A DNA stretch of 64,000 bases from Acidaminobacter sp. (GCA_009881125.1 WXFH01000017.1:1-64000); one strand, 5' to 3'. Shown: positions 7,958 through 15,489, counted from the stretch's first letter. Notes: a model not told the origin generated them from the letters alone. Program-made: numbers and translations.

Positions 7958-8692
7958 ATGAGAGTATTGATAGCTATAGATGACACCGACAGTCTGGGCA
8001 CCCCAGGCACAGGCCACCACGCGGAGGCGCTGCGGCAGAAGATTGAAGCCCTCGGACTGGGAACGACCCGCTATATTACCAGGCACCAGCTCTATGTCCA
8101 TGAGGAGGTGCCTTACACCTCCCATAACAGCGCCATGTGTTTTGAAGCAGAACTGGTATGCGGCGCTCTGGCGCAGGTGATCGCGCTGGCCCAGGAGCAT
8201 CTGCTGGAGGTCAGCGAAGAAGGGTCAGACCCAGGCCTGTGTGTTGCGGTTCGGGATCAGATTCAGGGTCTGGAGCGGCTGATTGCCTTTGGTCGGCAGG
8301 CAAAAGCGGGTTTGGTGACGAAAGCCATGGCTTATGAGCTGGCAGAATCCACGAAGGTTCATTTGTCCGAGCATGGCGGGACAGGTGGCGGGGTGATAGG
8401 CGCTATTGCTGGCGTGGGGCTTCGACTGAATGGCCACGACGGCAGGATCAAAGGCAAGATTTATGCCGGCGCTGCCGGAGATAGCCTCAAAGCGGCTGAG
8501 TTGAAAAAAGTTACAGGCGCAGAGCGCGTCTGCGGCCTGGATGGTTCCCATGTCGATGATTCGGATCAGGTCGGGCTGTGTGAAGACATGGTCAAGATGG
8601 TCTATTTGAACTGGGAACGGACGATTCTTGTGCATCAAGATGAAGCGCGCGGTTGGATGACGCTGCCTAAGAATGCTTATAAATGCTATTAA
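7958..8692 (+). CDS. Short TiaS-like protein (tRNA-Ile2 agmatinylcytidine synthetase-related)
   Basis: The protein opens with MRVLIAIDDTDSLGTPGTG, the hallmark of the catalytic N-terminal domain of archaeal TiaS, which attaches agmatine to tRNA-Ile2. At 244 residues it is much shorter than TiaS (about 420), so it lacks the zinc-ribbon and OB-type RNA-binding parts and probably does something else. LSEHGGTGGGVIGAIAGVGLR near residue 135 is a second glycine-rich conserved stretch. The ribosome site GAGGTGATGAG is strong. It is the last gene of the riboswitch operon, 24 bases after the lipoprotein, suggesting a link to molybdenum/tungsten or to another regulated cofactor. Function unknown. Confidence 0.7.
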   Translation: MRVLIAIDDTDSLGTPGTGHHAEALRQKIEALGLGTTRYITRHQLYVHEEVPYTSHNSAMCFEAELVCGALAQVIALAQEHLLEVSEEGSDPGLCVAVRDQIQGLERLIAFGRQAKAGLVTKAMAYELAESTKVHLSEHGGTGGGVIGAIAGVGLRLNGHDGRIKGKIYAGAAGDSLKAAELKKVTGAERVCGLDGSHVDDSDQVGLCEDMVKMVYLNWERTILVHQDEARGWMTLPKNAYKCY

Positions 8693-8696
8693 GAAC

Positions 8697-8821
8697 GGGT
8701 CCCGTACCTGGCACGTTTTTCGGAACACCAACGTACAAATATTTTGCAAAGACTGATATTGCTTGTTTTCACGAAAAACAACTTCATTATCTTCACTTTT
8801 ACTACCAGGTACGGGAAAATG
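8697..8821 (+). repeat. R1 repeat, copy B
   Basis: Begins GGTCCCGTACCTGG four bases after the TiaS-like stop codon and ends CCAGGTACGGGAAAATG (8805-8821). The 11-bp ends CCCGTACCTGG and CCAGGTACGGG are perfect inverted repeats. It is followed within ten bases by a motif hairpin, as in copy A. Confidence 0.8.
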
Positions 8822-8823
8822 AA

Positions 8824-8870
8824 AAAGCTGCCGATGGTCGTCATATACACAAGCGACCATCGGCAGCTTT
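8824..8870. terminator. 17-bp hairpin with two motif copies
   Basis: AAAGCTGCCGATGGTCG (8824-8840) pairs perfectly with CGACCATCGGCAGCTTT (8854-8870), loop 13 bases. It probably ends the riboswitch operon (T-rich CAGTTTTTG follows) and perhaps the converging yitT-type gene. Confidence 0.75.
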
Positions 8871-8941
8871 CAGTTTTTGATTTAGGTTTTATCCGATCTA
8901 TTCAACAATCCATCCATTCTACATCATACATTTTAATGAAG

Positions 8942-9625
8942 TCATGCTTCATTCACAGAAATTTCCACAGAGCTTGTTTTGTTTGATTTACCAGCAGTAA
9001 AATTTTTAACATAATCAATCAGCAAAGATGAGATCACAACCGTCACTATTGAAAAACCAATACGTCCGAACGGAATATAGGTCAGTGAAAGCAGCAGCAC
9101 TGTCAAATCTGTCGCCAGGTAAGCGAGGGATAAGCGGCAGCCTGTGAGTTTTGAGAGTGTCAGCGCCAAGGCGTCATCCCCACCTGTGGTGCCACCCTGG
9201 CGAATCACCAAGCCCGCGCCGACCCCTACAAAGAGGCCTCCAATTATGGACGCCAGCAGCGGCATCTCAGTGAGGTTCGGCAGCAGGGGTGGAAACTGCG
9301 TCCACAGCATAAAAAATCCCCCTAGGCTAACCGCCGAAACCGCGGATATTTTGAGAAAGTCTTTGCCAAGAGCCTTAAACGCCATCGCGTAGCACAAAGC
9401 ATCGAGCGCGGGAGACACGAGGCCAGGCGTTAATCCAAACCAGTGGTCAAGCAGCAATATCAACCCCAGCACACCACCTTCAGAGAGTGAAGCCTGCCGA
9501 TGGACGTTATACAAACCAAAGGACAGCAACGCCGTCCCAATTATAATGACCAATAGTTTCTTAGGGGTAAGTAAGTTGGCATAGGAATTATTAACTGATA
9601 AAGATGTGTTATGAATCGTTGTCAT
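8942..9625 (-). CDS. YitT/DUF161 family membrane protein
   Basis: This 227-residue integral membrane protein has five to six hydrophobic segments. Characteristic YitT-family features are LLSFGLYNVHRQASLSEGGVLGLILLL near the N terminus and the loop VIRQGGTTGGDDALALTLSKLTG. The transport or signalling role of the family is not established. The ATG at 9625 follows AGAGAGGTTAACC and is preferred over an upstream in-frame start at 9703 that would run into the promoter. It is divergent from a MerR-type regulator, and its promoter has the 19-base spacer and dyad typical of MerR control, so the two genes probably form a ligand-induced unit. The family's usual C-terminal DUF2179 domain is absent. Confidence 0.85.
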   Translation of the reverse strand: MTTIHNTSLSVNNSYANLLTPKKLLVIIIGTALLSFGLYNVHRQASLSEGGVLGLILLLDHWFGLTPGLVSPALDALCYAMAFKALGKDFLKISAVSAVSLGGFFMLWTQFPPLLPNLTEMPLLASIIGGLFVGVGAGLVIRQGGTTGGDDALALTLSKLTGCRLSLAYLATDLTVLLLSLTYIPFGRIGFSIVTVVISSLLIDYVKNFTAGKSNKTSSVEISVNEA

Positions 9626-9672
9626 GATGGTTAACCTCTCTTTTTGACTGGAACAATTTGTATCACATCCTA

Positions 9673-9703
9673 AGTGTAAACCCTGGTATAATACTAGGGT
9701 CAA
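9673..9703 (-). promoter_or_regulatory. MerR-type promoter with operator dyad
   Basis: Reading leftward, TTGACC (9703-9698) and TACACT (9678-9673) are 19 bases apart, the over-long spacing that MerR-family activators correct by twisting DNA. The spacer holds the near-perfect dyad ACCCTGGTATAATACTAGGGT (9680-9700) except one base. It lies between the YitT gene and the MerR gene. Confidence 0.72.
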
Positions 9704-9742
9704 GTGATGTTCTTAAGTTTTAATAATGAGGTGATCCTTTTA

Positions 9743-10549
9743 ATGAAAGACTATTACAAGATCAATCAGATATCAAAGCTCTACAAGATTGGCATTGATT
9801 CGCTGCGATATTATGAGAAACTCGGGATATTGACCCCTAAACGGGACGATAACGGCTATCGCCTTTACAGCCTAAAAGAAATTTATAAGCTGAATATCAT
9901 TCGGGATCTTAGAAGTCTCGATTTTTCTTTTAAGCAGATCAAGGCCTATTTGGATGATCAATGCATCACAAATTCTTTGGTGTTGATTCAGGAAGAACAG
10001 GCCCTTATTGAAACACAATTGGAGACCCTTCGTGCTGCCAAAGCAGCCCTTCACTCCCGCATGGAAATGTTGAACTATTTGTCTTCTGTTCAGGTTGGAG
10101 AATGCGTCGTCAGAACTTACTCAGACAGGTTCTGCCTGCGCCTCAACGCTGAGATTACCCGAGATGAGGAAACTGATTTTGCCATCAACAAACTCCACAT
10201 GAAGCATGACGCCATACTTTGTGAGCTGGGCAACTTGTCCATTGGAGCTGTTCCCTCCATGGAAAACTTTTATAAGGGCGGCAACGGGGTGTTTAATTCT
10301 GTATTTATTATTTTGGAGAATGAAACTGACCACTTCGATTTTATGCTTCCAGCAGGACGGTATCTCAGCGTCTATTACCGCGGAACGTATGCGCAAAGTT
10401 CGGATCAAATCCGGAAGATACTGAATTACGCGAATACGCGTGATATGGACGTGCTGGGTGACCCATTTGAGCTGTACCATATTGACAATCGTTATACCGT
10501 TCAGCAAGAGGAATTTTTGACAGAAGTTCAAATGAGGGTAGCTGATTAA
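9743..10549 (+). CDS. MerR family transcriptional regulator
   Basis: This 268-residue regulator has an N-terminal winged helix (MKDYYKINQISKLYKIGIDSLRYYEKLGIL then DDNGYRLYSL), the canonical MerR DNA-binding region. A coiled coil follows (QALIETQLETLRAAKAALHSRMEML), then a C-terminal ligand-binding half of about 150 residues resembling the BmrR/GyrI-type effector domain. Such proteins sense hydrophobic drugs or other small molecules. The start at 9743 follows GAGGTGATCC and is preferred over an upstream in-frame ATG at 9704. It is divergent from the YitT-type gene, the likely target. R1 copy C begins just after its stop. Confidence 0.88.
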   Translation: MKDYYKINQISKLYKIGIDSLRYYEKLGILTPKRDDNGYRLYSLKEIYKLNIIRDLRSLDFSFKQIKAYLDDQCITNSLVLIQEEQALIETQLETLRAAKAALHSRMEMLNYLSSVQVGECVVRTYSDRFCLRLNAEITRDEETDFAINKLHMKHDAILCELGNLSIGAVPSMENFYKGGNGVFNSVFIILENETDHFDFMLPAGRYLSVYYRGTYAQSSDQIRKILNYANTRDMDVLGDPFELYHIDNRYTVQQEEFLTEVQMRVAD

Positions 10550-10552
10550 GCG

Positions 10553-10683
10553 GGGTCCCGTACCTGGCACGTTTTTCGGAACACCGACGTACAAGTATTT
10601 TGTAAAGACTGATATTACTAGATTTCACGAAAAGCAACTTCATTATCTTCACTTTTACTACCAGGTACGGGAAAATGAAGTTA
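10553..10683 (+). repeat. R1 repeat, copy C
   Basis: CCCGTACCTGG (10557-10567) and CCAGGTACGGG (10661-10671) are perfect inverted ends. Internal sequence matches copies A and B closely. It starts four bases after the MerR stop and is followed by a motif hairpin at 10705, the same order as in the other two copies. Confidence 0.8.
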
Positions 10684-10704
10684 AATCCAAATAAATACTA
10701 AAGG

Positions 10705-10754
10705 CTGCCGATGGGTGAAAATGACCATCGGCAGGCATTTTTTTTGGGGGGGGG
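10705..10754 (+). terminator. Motif hairpin with T8 run, then G9 tract
   Basis: CTGCCGATGG pairs with CCATCGGCAG (right motif copy 10724-10732), followed by T8 (10738-10745) and an uninterrupted G9 (10746-10754). It probably terminates the MerR transcript. The G tract could be length-variable. The rest of the spacer up to gdhA (10755-10973) is AT-rich and shows no clear feature. Confidence 0.7.
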
Positions 10755-10973
10755 AATTCGAAATTTCTGGCACCGCTTGGTTAAGAAAAATATGAATAAT
10801 TATTTATGCGATGGGTAAAAATCCTCAATAAGTTGTTTTAGGATAACGCTTCGAATAAATCTTGTTAAGCAATAAATTAACTAATTCGAACACGTTCATG
10901 ATCATTCGGTTAATTTTATCAGCGTTATCAATTGGTTTTTAAATGTATGAATATCCGTTTGGGAGGGATCACC

Positions 10974-12311
10974 ATGACGTACTTGGAAAAAGCCATTGAA
11001 AACATCAAAGCAAGAAACGCAAATGAACCGGAGTTTATCCAGGCGGTAGAAGAGGTGTTTACCTCTTTGGCGCCGGTCATCAAGCAGCACCCGGAGTTTG
11101 AAAAGGCCAATATCCTTGAGCGAATAGCAGAGCCGGAGAGGACGATCATTTTCAGGGTTCCGTGGGTCAACGACAAAGGGGAACTCATTGTCAACAGAGG
11201 CTTCCGAATTCAGTTCAACGGGGCCAGAGGACCGTACAAGGGCGGTTTCAGATTCCATCCTACCGTGAATCTCAGTATCCTGAAGTTTCTGGGCTTTGAG
11301 CAAACCTTCAAGAATTCCCTGACCGGACGGCCAATTGGCGGTGCCAAGGGTGGCGCGGATTTTGACCCGAAAGGTAAGAGCGACGCGGAGATCATGCGCT
11401 TTTGCCAGAGCTTTATGAGCGAGCTTTACAGACACATAGGACCTGATATTGACGTGCCTGCGGGAGACATAGGTGTGGGCTCCAGGGAAATCGGGTTCCT
11501 GTTCGGCCAGTACCGGCGTCTGACCGGGGCGCATGAGAGCGGCGTCCTGACCGGCAAACATATTATTTATGGCGGCTCCCACGGCCGCAAGGAAGCGACG
11601 GGATTCGGGCTGCTCTATTTCACGAAGGCCATGTTTGAGGAGAACAACATTGAGCTGACGGGTAAGACAGCGGTCATTTCCGGCTCGGGCAACGTGGCTT
11701 TGTATACGGCGGTGAAAGCGACAGAGTTTGGCATCAAGGTGCTGGCTATGAGCGATTCCAGCGGCTACGTCTATGACCCGGACGGTATAGACGTCCCAGC
11801 CATGATAGAACTGAAGGAAGTCCGGCACGGACGGATCAAGGAGTACCTGAAAGATCATCCAAAGGCAGAGTTCGTCGAAGGGCTCAGAAACATATGGAAT
11901 CTCAAGTGTGATATCGCGTTTCCGTGCGCGACGCAGAATGATATTGATCTTAAGAGCGCGGAGAAGCTGGTAACCAATGGGGTCTTGGCCGTCTGTGAGG
12001 GCGCCAATATGCCAACGACTTATGACGCCATGAAATTCCTGATGGACGAGGGCATCCTGCTGACGCCTGCGAAGGCCAGCAATGCGGGCGGCGTGGCGAT
12101 TTCCGCGGTGGAAATGACCCAGAACTCCATGCGCCAGAGCATGACCTTCGAGGAAGTCGACGCGATCCTAAAGGTGATCATGAACAACATTTACAAGGAT
12201 TGTCTGGCCGCTTCCAGGAAGTACGGCTTTGGCCATGATCTCGTGGCTGGCGCGAATATCGCGAGCTTTATTAGGGTTGCGGAGGCCATGATGCTGCAGG
12301 GGGATTATTGA
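10974..12311 (+). CDS. gdhA: NADP-type glutamate dehydrogenase
   Basis: This 445-residue enzyme interconverts glutamate and 2-oxoglutarate plus ammonia in the cytoplasm. It has the hexameric class I pattern: GPYKGGFRFHPTVN, then the catalytic-lysine region GGAKGGADFDPKGKSD near residue 125, VPAGDIGVGSREIGFL near 165, and the nucleotide fold around VISGSGNVALYTA. Length and motifs agree with bacterial GdhA. The ATG at 10974 follows GGGAGGGATCACC and is preferred over upstream in-frame ATGs. It stands alone, flanked by repeat-rich spacers. Together with the 2-oxoacid oxidoreductase at 50.5-53.3 kb it could feed glutamate into ferredoxin-linked energy metabolism. Confidence 0.96.
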   Translation: MTYLEKAIENIKARNANEPEFIQAVEEVFTSLAPVIKQHPEFEKANILERIAEPERTIIFRVPWVNDKGELIVNRGFRIQFNGARGPYKGGFRFHPTVNLSILKFLGFEQTFKNSLTGRPIGGAKGGADFDPKGKSDAEIMRFCQSFMSELYRHIGPDIDVPAGDIGVGSREIGFLFGQYRRLTGAHESGVLTGKHIIYGGSHGRKEATGFGLLYFTKAMFEENNIELTGKTAVISGSGNVALYTAVKATEFGIKVLAMSDSSGYVYDPDGIDVPAMIELKEVRHGRIKEYLKDHPKAEFVEGLRNIWNLKCDIAFPCATQNDIDLKSAEKLVTNGVLAVCEGANMPTTYDAMKFLMDEGILLTPAKASNAGGVAISAVEMTQNSMRQSMTFEEVDAILKVIMNNIYKDCLAASRKYGFGHDLVAGANIASFIRVAEAMMLQGDY

Positions 12312-12386
12312 TAATGGTAAGGAATATGAAGCTGGAAATTGGTGTCTGCGGCTAGCGCCTGTCAACCCCGCCTTCCACTATAATTG

Positions 12387-12428
12387 AATTTCTGCCGATG
12401 GTTGATTATGTGACCATCGGCAGAAATT
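12387..12428 (+). terminator. 16-bp motif-pair terminator after gdhA
   Basis: AATTTCTGCCGATGGT (12387-12402) pairs perfectly with ACCATCGGCAGAAATT (12413-12428), followed by TTTCTTG. Both arms contain exact motif copies. Confidence 0.82.
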
Positions 12429-12562
12429 TTTCTTGTGGAGGTATTTGAAGTCCTCAAGAGAACTTGAAAGATTGTCATGTCGGACAAGTGGTATATAGAT
12501 AATGAATTAGAATAATAGTGGGCAGCACCAGACAACGTTTTCGTATGAGAGGTGGCCATAAC

Positions 12563-13033
12563 ATGAAATCAAGGAATGTCCTTAAAGCTGCGTTGACGAT
12601 TCTGGCGTTATTGGCCATGATCCTTTCTCTCCCAGGCTGCTCAGCGGATGACTCCAGCCTGACCATCAAACCGGAACTCTTTGAATACTCTCCATACATG
12701 TCCACAACGCCTGGAATCCCTCTGGTTGCGGTGTTTACCCGGGAACTCAAGAATAAAAATTATGTCTACCACTGGATCGCGGAGGAGGGTGCTTTCCTCA
12801 AGTGGCACGGCAGCGCCAGTGGGATGGGCCGTATAGAGGTTCTGGGGCGCGACGTGATGACGAACGAGCACAAAATTTACTGGACGGTGGATCCTGATCA
12901 CGAAATTAAGGCGGAATCCTTTGAGGTGCATTTAACTGTTGAAGAACTCGACACCGGCAAAGTGATGTTTGAGACGAGTCTTGAGATTGAACAGAGAGAC
13001 CCGTTGTACTTTGTGATTGAGAATGGGGATTAG
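12563..13033 (+). CDS. Predicted lipoprotein of unknown function
   Basis: This 156-residue protein has a signal peptide (MKSRNVLKAALTILALLAMILSLPGC) ending in a lipobox-like LPGC, so it is probably anchored to the outer face of the membrane. The mature part (ADDSSLTIKPELFEYSPYMST then FKWHGSASGMGRIEVLGRD-type segments) looks like a beta-rich single domain, with no family I recognise. The start follows GAGAGGTGG. It is monocistronic, between gdhA and an MFS gene, with a motif terminator on each side. Confidence 0.7.
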   Translation: MKSRNVLKAALTILALLAMILSLPGCSADDSSLTIKPELFEYSPYMSTTPGIPLVAVFTRELKNKNYVYHWIAEEGAFLKWHGSASGMGRIEVLGRDVMTNEHKIYWTVDPDHEIKAESFEVHLTVEELDTGKVMFETSLEIEQRDPLYFVIENGD

Positions 13034-13141
13034 CAACGTTTTTGGTTTCAAGAAGCAAGCATTTTGGTGCTAAATGGAAGGAAGAAGGGGTTGATAGATG
13101 CTAGCAGCTGACACCGTCTTCCTTCTTTTAATCCAAAATTA

Positions 13142-13187
13142 AAAACATCTGCCGATGGTGGGTTAAGTGACCATCGGCAGACGTTTT
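13142..13187. terminator. Motif-pair terminator
   Basis: AAAACATCTGCCGATGGT pairs with ACCATCGGCAGACGTTTT with one mismatch; exact motif copies at 13151-13159 and 13170-13178. It is placed between the convergent lipoprotein and MFS genes, with A-rich left and T-rich right flanks, so it can work on both strands. Confidence 0.8.
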
Positions 13188-13229
13188 GGGTTTTTGGGAA
13201 ATTTCCATTGTAAGAGCTGCTGAATCGAC

Positions 13230-14402
13230 TCATTCTTGCCTGTGCTCATGTCTTCCATAAAACAGATGATAAAGCACCGCCGCGACCACGATGACGCCTG
13301 ACATGCTCAGATACATAACGCGGTAGCCGGTCAGCGAGATCAGGGTGCCGAGGAGGTACGGGCCAAGGCCGAGGCCCAGCTCCAGGAAAATGAAATACGT
13401 GGTCGTGGCAACAGAGATGCGCGCGCTTGGGACCCTGCTGATGGAGAGGGTTTGGGCGACGGAGTTGAAGTTGCCGTATCCCAAACCTATAATGGCGGCG
13501 GCGAGGAGGAGTACAATCCCGTGACGGGACTGGCTCAGCAGGACCATACCAGCGACGTAGGTCAGGAGGGTGGGGTAAGCGACGAGATTGGCGCCCCTCT
13601 GGTCCATCAGGCGGCCGGTGAAGGGCCGGGTTAGGATGATGGTGATGGCATAAACGACGAAATAAAAGCTGGCGGCCCAGACGAGGTCTACGGCTTTGGC
13701 GTAGAGGGTGATGAAGGACAAGATGCTGGAGTAGGAGAAGCCTAACAACATTGTGATCAAAGAGATGGGGAGCGCTGTGATTTCAAAGGTGTCGGAGAGT
13801 CTGAAGCCTTTTTGGGTGGGGCTGGAAGCGGCATCCGCTGCCGGTGCGCTGATCCTCAGGGACAAGACGAAGCTGATGAGGCTGATTGCCAGGCAAAAGC
13901 CAAATATGAAATGGAGGCCGGCTTTTTCCAGCAGAAAGATGCCGAGAAACGGCCCGAGGGCTGTAGAAAGGACGGAGGCTGTGCTGAAGTAGCCAATCCC
14001 CTCGGCCCGCCTGGCGAAGGGGATCATGAGGGCGACCAGGGTCGCGGAGGCATTGAGGGTGATCCCCGTCGACATGCCGTGGAAAAAGCGAATGGTCAGC
14101 AGCAGCGGAATGTTGACCGCGAAAAAATAAAGCCCTGAACCTGTTGTAAACAGGCCAAGCCCTATCAGCAGGGTGCGTCTGCTGCCAATTTGGGACATGA
14201 GTTTGCTGGTGAAGATCCTGCCGGTCAGGGCGCCTATGATGAAAATGCCCGTGACGAGGCCCGCCATGCTTTCAGTGACGTTGAAGGCCGTGGCGGCGTA
14301 GGAGGCCATGGTTACCATGAGAAGGTAGAAGACCAGGGCGACTAGGAAAAAGACTATGGAAATAGTGATGAAGTTTCGTGTCCAAAGGGGTTCTCGTGTC
14401 AT
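13230..14402 (-). CDS. MFS transporter (12-helix, drug/sugar efflux type)
   Basis: This 390-residue membrane protein is a major facilitator exporter, with about twelve hydrophobic segments. The first half shows GLVTGIFIIGALTGRIFTSKLMSQIGSRR, which holds the loop 2-3 motif (G..GR..D/S..G.RR), and the second half the related FTGRLMDQRGANLV. Substrate is not predictable. The ATG follows AGGAGCGCAAG. It is transcribed alone, converging on the lipoprotein gene. GC content appears higher than that of the flanking spacers, like the rest of the core genes. Confidence 0.87.
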   Translation of the reverse strand: MTREPLWTRNFITISIVFFLVALVFYLLMVTMASYAATAFNVTESMAGLVTGIFIIGALTGRIFTSKLMSQIGSRRTLLIGLGLFTTGSGLYFFAVNIPLLLTIRFFHGMSTGITLNASATLVALMIPFARRAEGIGYFSTASVLSTALGPFLGIFLLEKAGLHFIFGFCLAISLISFVLSLRISAPAADAASSPTQKGFRLSDTFEITALPISLITMLLGFSYSSILSFITLYAKAVDLVWAASFYFVVYAITIILTRPFTGRLMDQRGANLVAYPTLLTYVAGMVLLSQSRHGIVLLLAAAIIGLGYGNFNSVAQTLSISRVPSARISVATTTYFIFLELGLGLGPYLLGTLISLTGYRVMYLSMSGVIVVAAVLYHLFYGRHEHRQE

Positions 14403-14552
14403 CTTGCGCTCCTGAAAAATGTCGTTGTGGGGTTGGGGATTGATTGCCGGTCATGGGTTTAATGGGCCGGGCTCAGGCCGATTTTGGCTTAGGGTCAGTA
14501 TAGCATATCTAGGGGTCAAAGTTCGAGAGTGTTGTTGGATGGGCGGGGATGG

Positions 14553-14620
14553 ATGTGAAACTGGGTGTCTGACACCAAGTTTCACAACACCAAGTTTCAC
14601 ATGACACCAAGTTTCACATT
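14553..14620. repeat. GTGTCTGACAC palindrome with CCAAGTTTCAC repeats
   Basis: GTGTCTGACAC (14565-14575) is followed by three copies of ACACCAAGTTTCAC-like sequence. A GTGAAACTGG before the palindrome is the complement of the repeated CCAAGTTTCAC. It is related to, but less regular than, the 24-bp phased arrays elsewhere. Confidence 0.6.
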
Positions 14621-14621
14621 T

Positions 14622-14664
14622 ACATAACCGCTGATGGTGGGTGGGGTGACCATCGGCATATGTT
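14622..14664. terminator. Degenerate motif-pair hairpin
   Basis: ACATAACCGCTGATGGT pairs imperfectly with ACCATCGGCATATGT; the right copy (14649-14657) is exact and the left has one change (GCTGATGGT). TTTTAAAATCTTTTT follows. The spacer 14403-14834 otherwise holds only the repeat above and an AT-rich stretch. Confidence 0.6.
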
Positions 14665-14834
14665 TTAAAATCTTTTTCAATCGATAATTATTCTCAATTG
14701 ATTGTTTTCCGCGCAGCCATTCTGGGTATCAATAGGCTATCAGAGGAATTGAGCTGCAGCTGCATTTGGACGCTTTGGCTGCAGGGATCCAGTGGCGTAA
14801 CCGGCTGATCATTTTCTAGTTTGGGGATGAGGTT

Positions 14835-15137
14835 ATGCCGAAATCTATGGAACGTTTGCTGTGGCTGCAGTTGATTGGAATTGCGGCGTTTAATAAAGTG
14901 GACTACCTGATGACTCTTGAAGCTTTGGAGCGGGGGTTTAAGGAAGCCAATCCGTTTTTGGCGCCTATGGTGGGCACATTCGAGTTTCCGCTTGTGAAGC
15001 TGTTTCTTGTGCCGCTTCTTCTCGTGCTCCTGTGGCAGCTGCGGCATAAGATCGGACGGTCTTTGGTGACGCTGGCCTGGGTGCCGTTTGCAGCGTATTC
15101 GACGGTGGTGCTGTATCACCGAATGATTTTGTTCTAG
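14835..15137 (+). CDS. DUF5658-like small membrane protein
   Basis: This 100-residue protein has three hydrophobic helices. The order LLWLQLIGIAAFNKVDYLMTL, then EANPFLAPM, then a long hydrophobic segment and a final helix matches the small DUF5658 group of Firmicutes, whose function is unknown. The ribosome site GGGGATGAGGTT is adequate. A 33-codon hydrophobic peptide gene follows 14 bases later and may be co-transcribed. Confidence 0.7.
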   Translation: MPKSMERLLWLQLIGIAAFNKVDYLMTLEALERGFKEANPFLAPMVGTFEFPLVKLFLVPLLLVLLWQLRHKIGRSLVTLAWVPFAAYSTVVLYHRMILF

Positions 15138-15151
15138 AGAGGAACAAACCC

Positions 15152-15253
15152 ATGAAAAAAAGAAAATTTCTTCTTTTTGCTATGTTGATCGCGAATCTGC
15201 TCTTTCTCTTGTTGAATCTCTTTTTGCTGCTCAGTCAGCGAGATGTTATTTAA
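15152..15253 (+). CDS. 33-residue single-helix membrane peptide
   Basis: A short open frame starts at ATG 15152 after AGAGGAACAAACCC and encodes MKKRKFLLFAML followed by a leucine-rich helix and the end SQRDVI. The layout of positive residues, one hydrophobic helix and a short polar tail is that of a small membrane peptide. It lies 14 bases after the DUF5658-like gene and before a motif terminator, which supports real expression. No function can be assigned. Confidence 0.5.
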   Translation: MKKRKFLLFAMLIANLLFLLLNLFLLLSQRDVI

Positions 15254-15288
15254 TATGAAGGTGAAGTAATTTATAGGAAAGCGAAACT

Positions 15289-15333
15289 ACTGCTGCCGAT
15301 GGTCTGTAAAATGACCATTTGCAGCAGTTTTTT
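15289..15333 (+). terminator. Motif-pair terminator with T run
   Basis: ACTGCTGC-CG-ATGGTC pairs with GACCAT-TT-GCAGCAGT, then TTTTTT. The left motif (15295-15303) is exact and the right is mutated to ACCATTTGC, leaving an internal mismatch. It closes the small membrane-protein unit. Confidence 0.78.
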
Positions 15334-15382
15334 GATTCGGTGGACCGGGAATGCCTCACGAATTGTGTCTGAATTGTAGTGA

Positions 15383-15489
15383 GTGCCTGACACCAAGCTT
15401 GACTGAGTGTCAGACACCAAACTTGACTGAGTGTCAGACACCAACCTCAACTCAGTGACTGGCACTAAATCAAATTCTGTCCGCGTCAC
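15383..15489. repeat. 24-bp phased palindrome array 1
   Basis: Units start at 15383, 15407, 15431, 15455 and 15479: GTGCCTGACAC, GTGTCAGACAC (twice), GTGACTGGCAC and GTCCGCGTCAC. Each 11-base core is separated by about 13 bases of CAAxCTTGACTGA-like sequence. It lies between the terminator at 15289-15333 and pepP. Confidence 0.75.

Noticed and set aside
9658..9692. Rightward promoter of the MerR gene using TATAAT at 9687
   Set aside because: The nearest TTG-like -35 is 23 bases away; the leftward 19-base-spacer promoter explains the dyad better.
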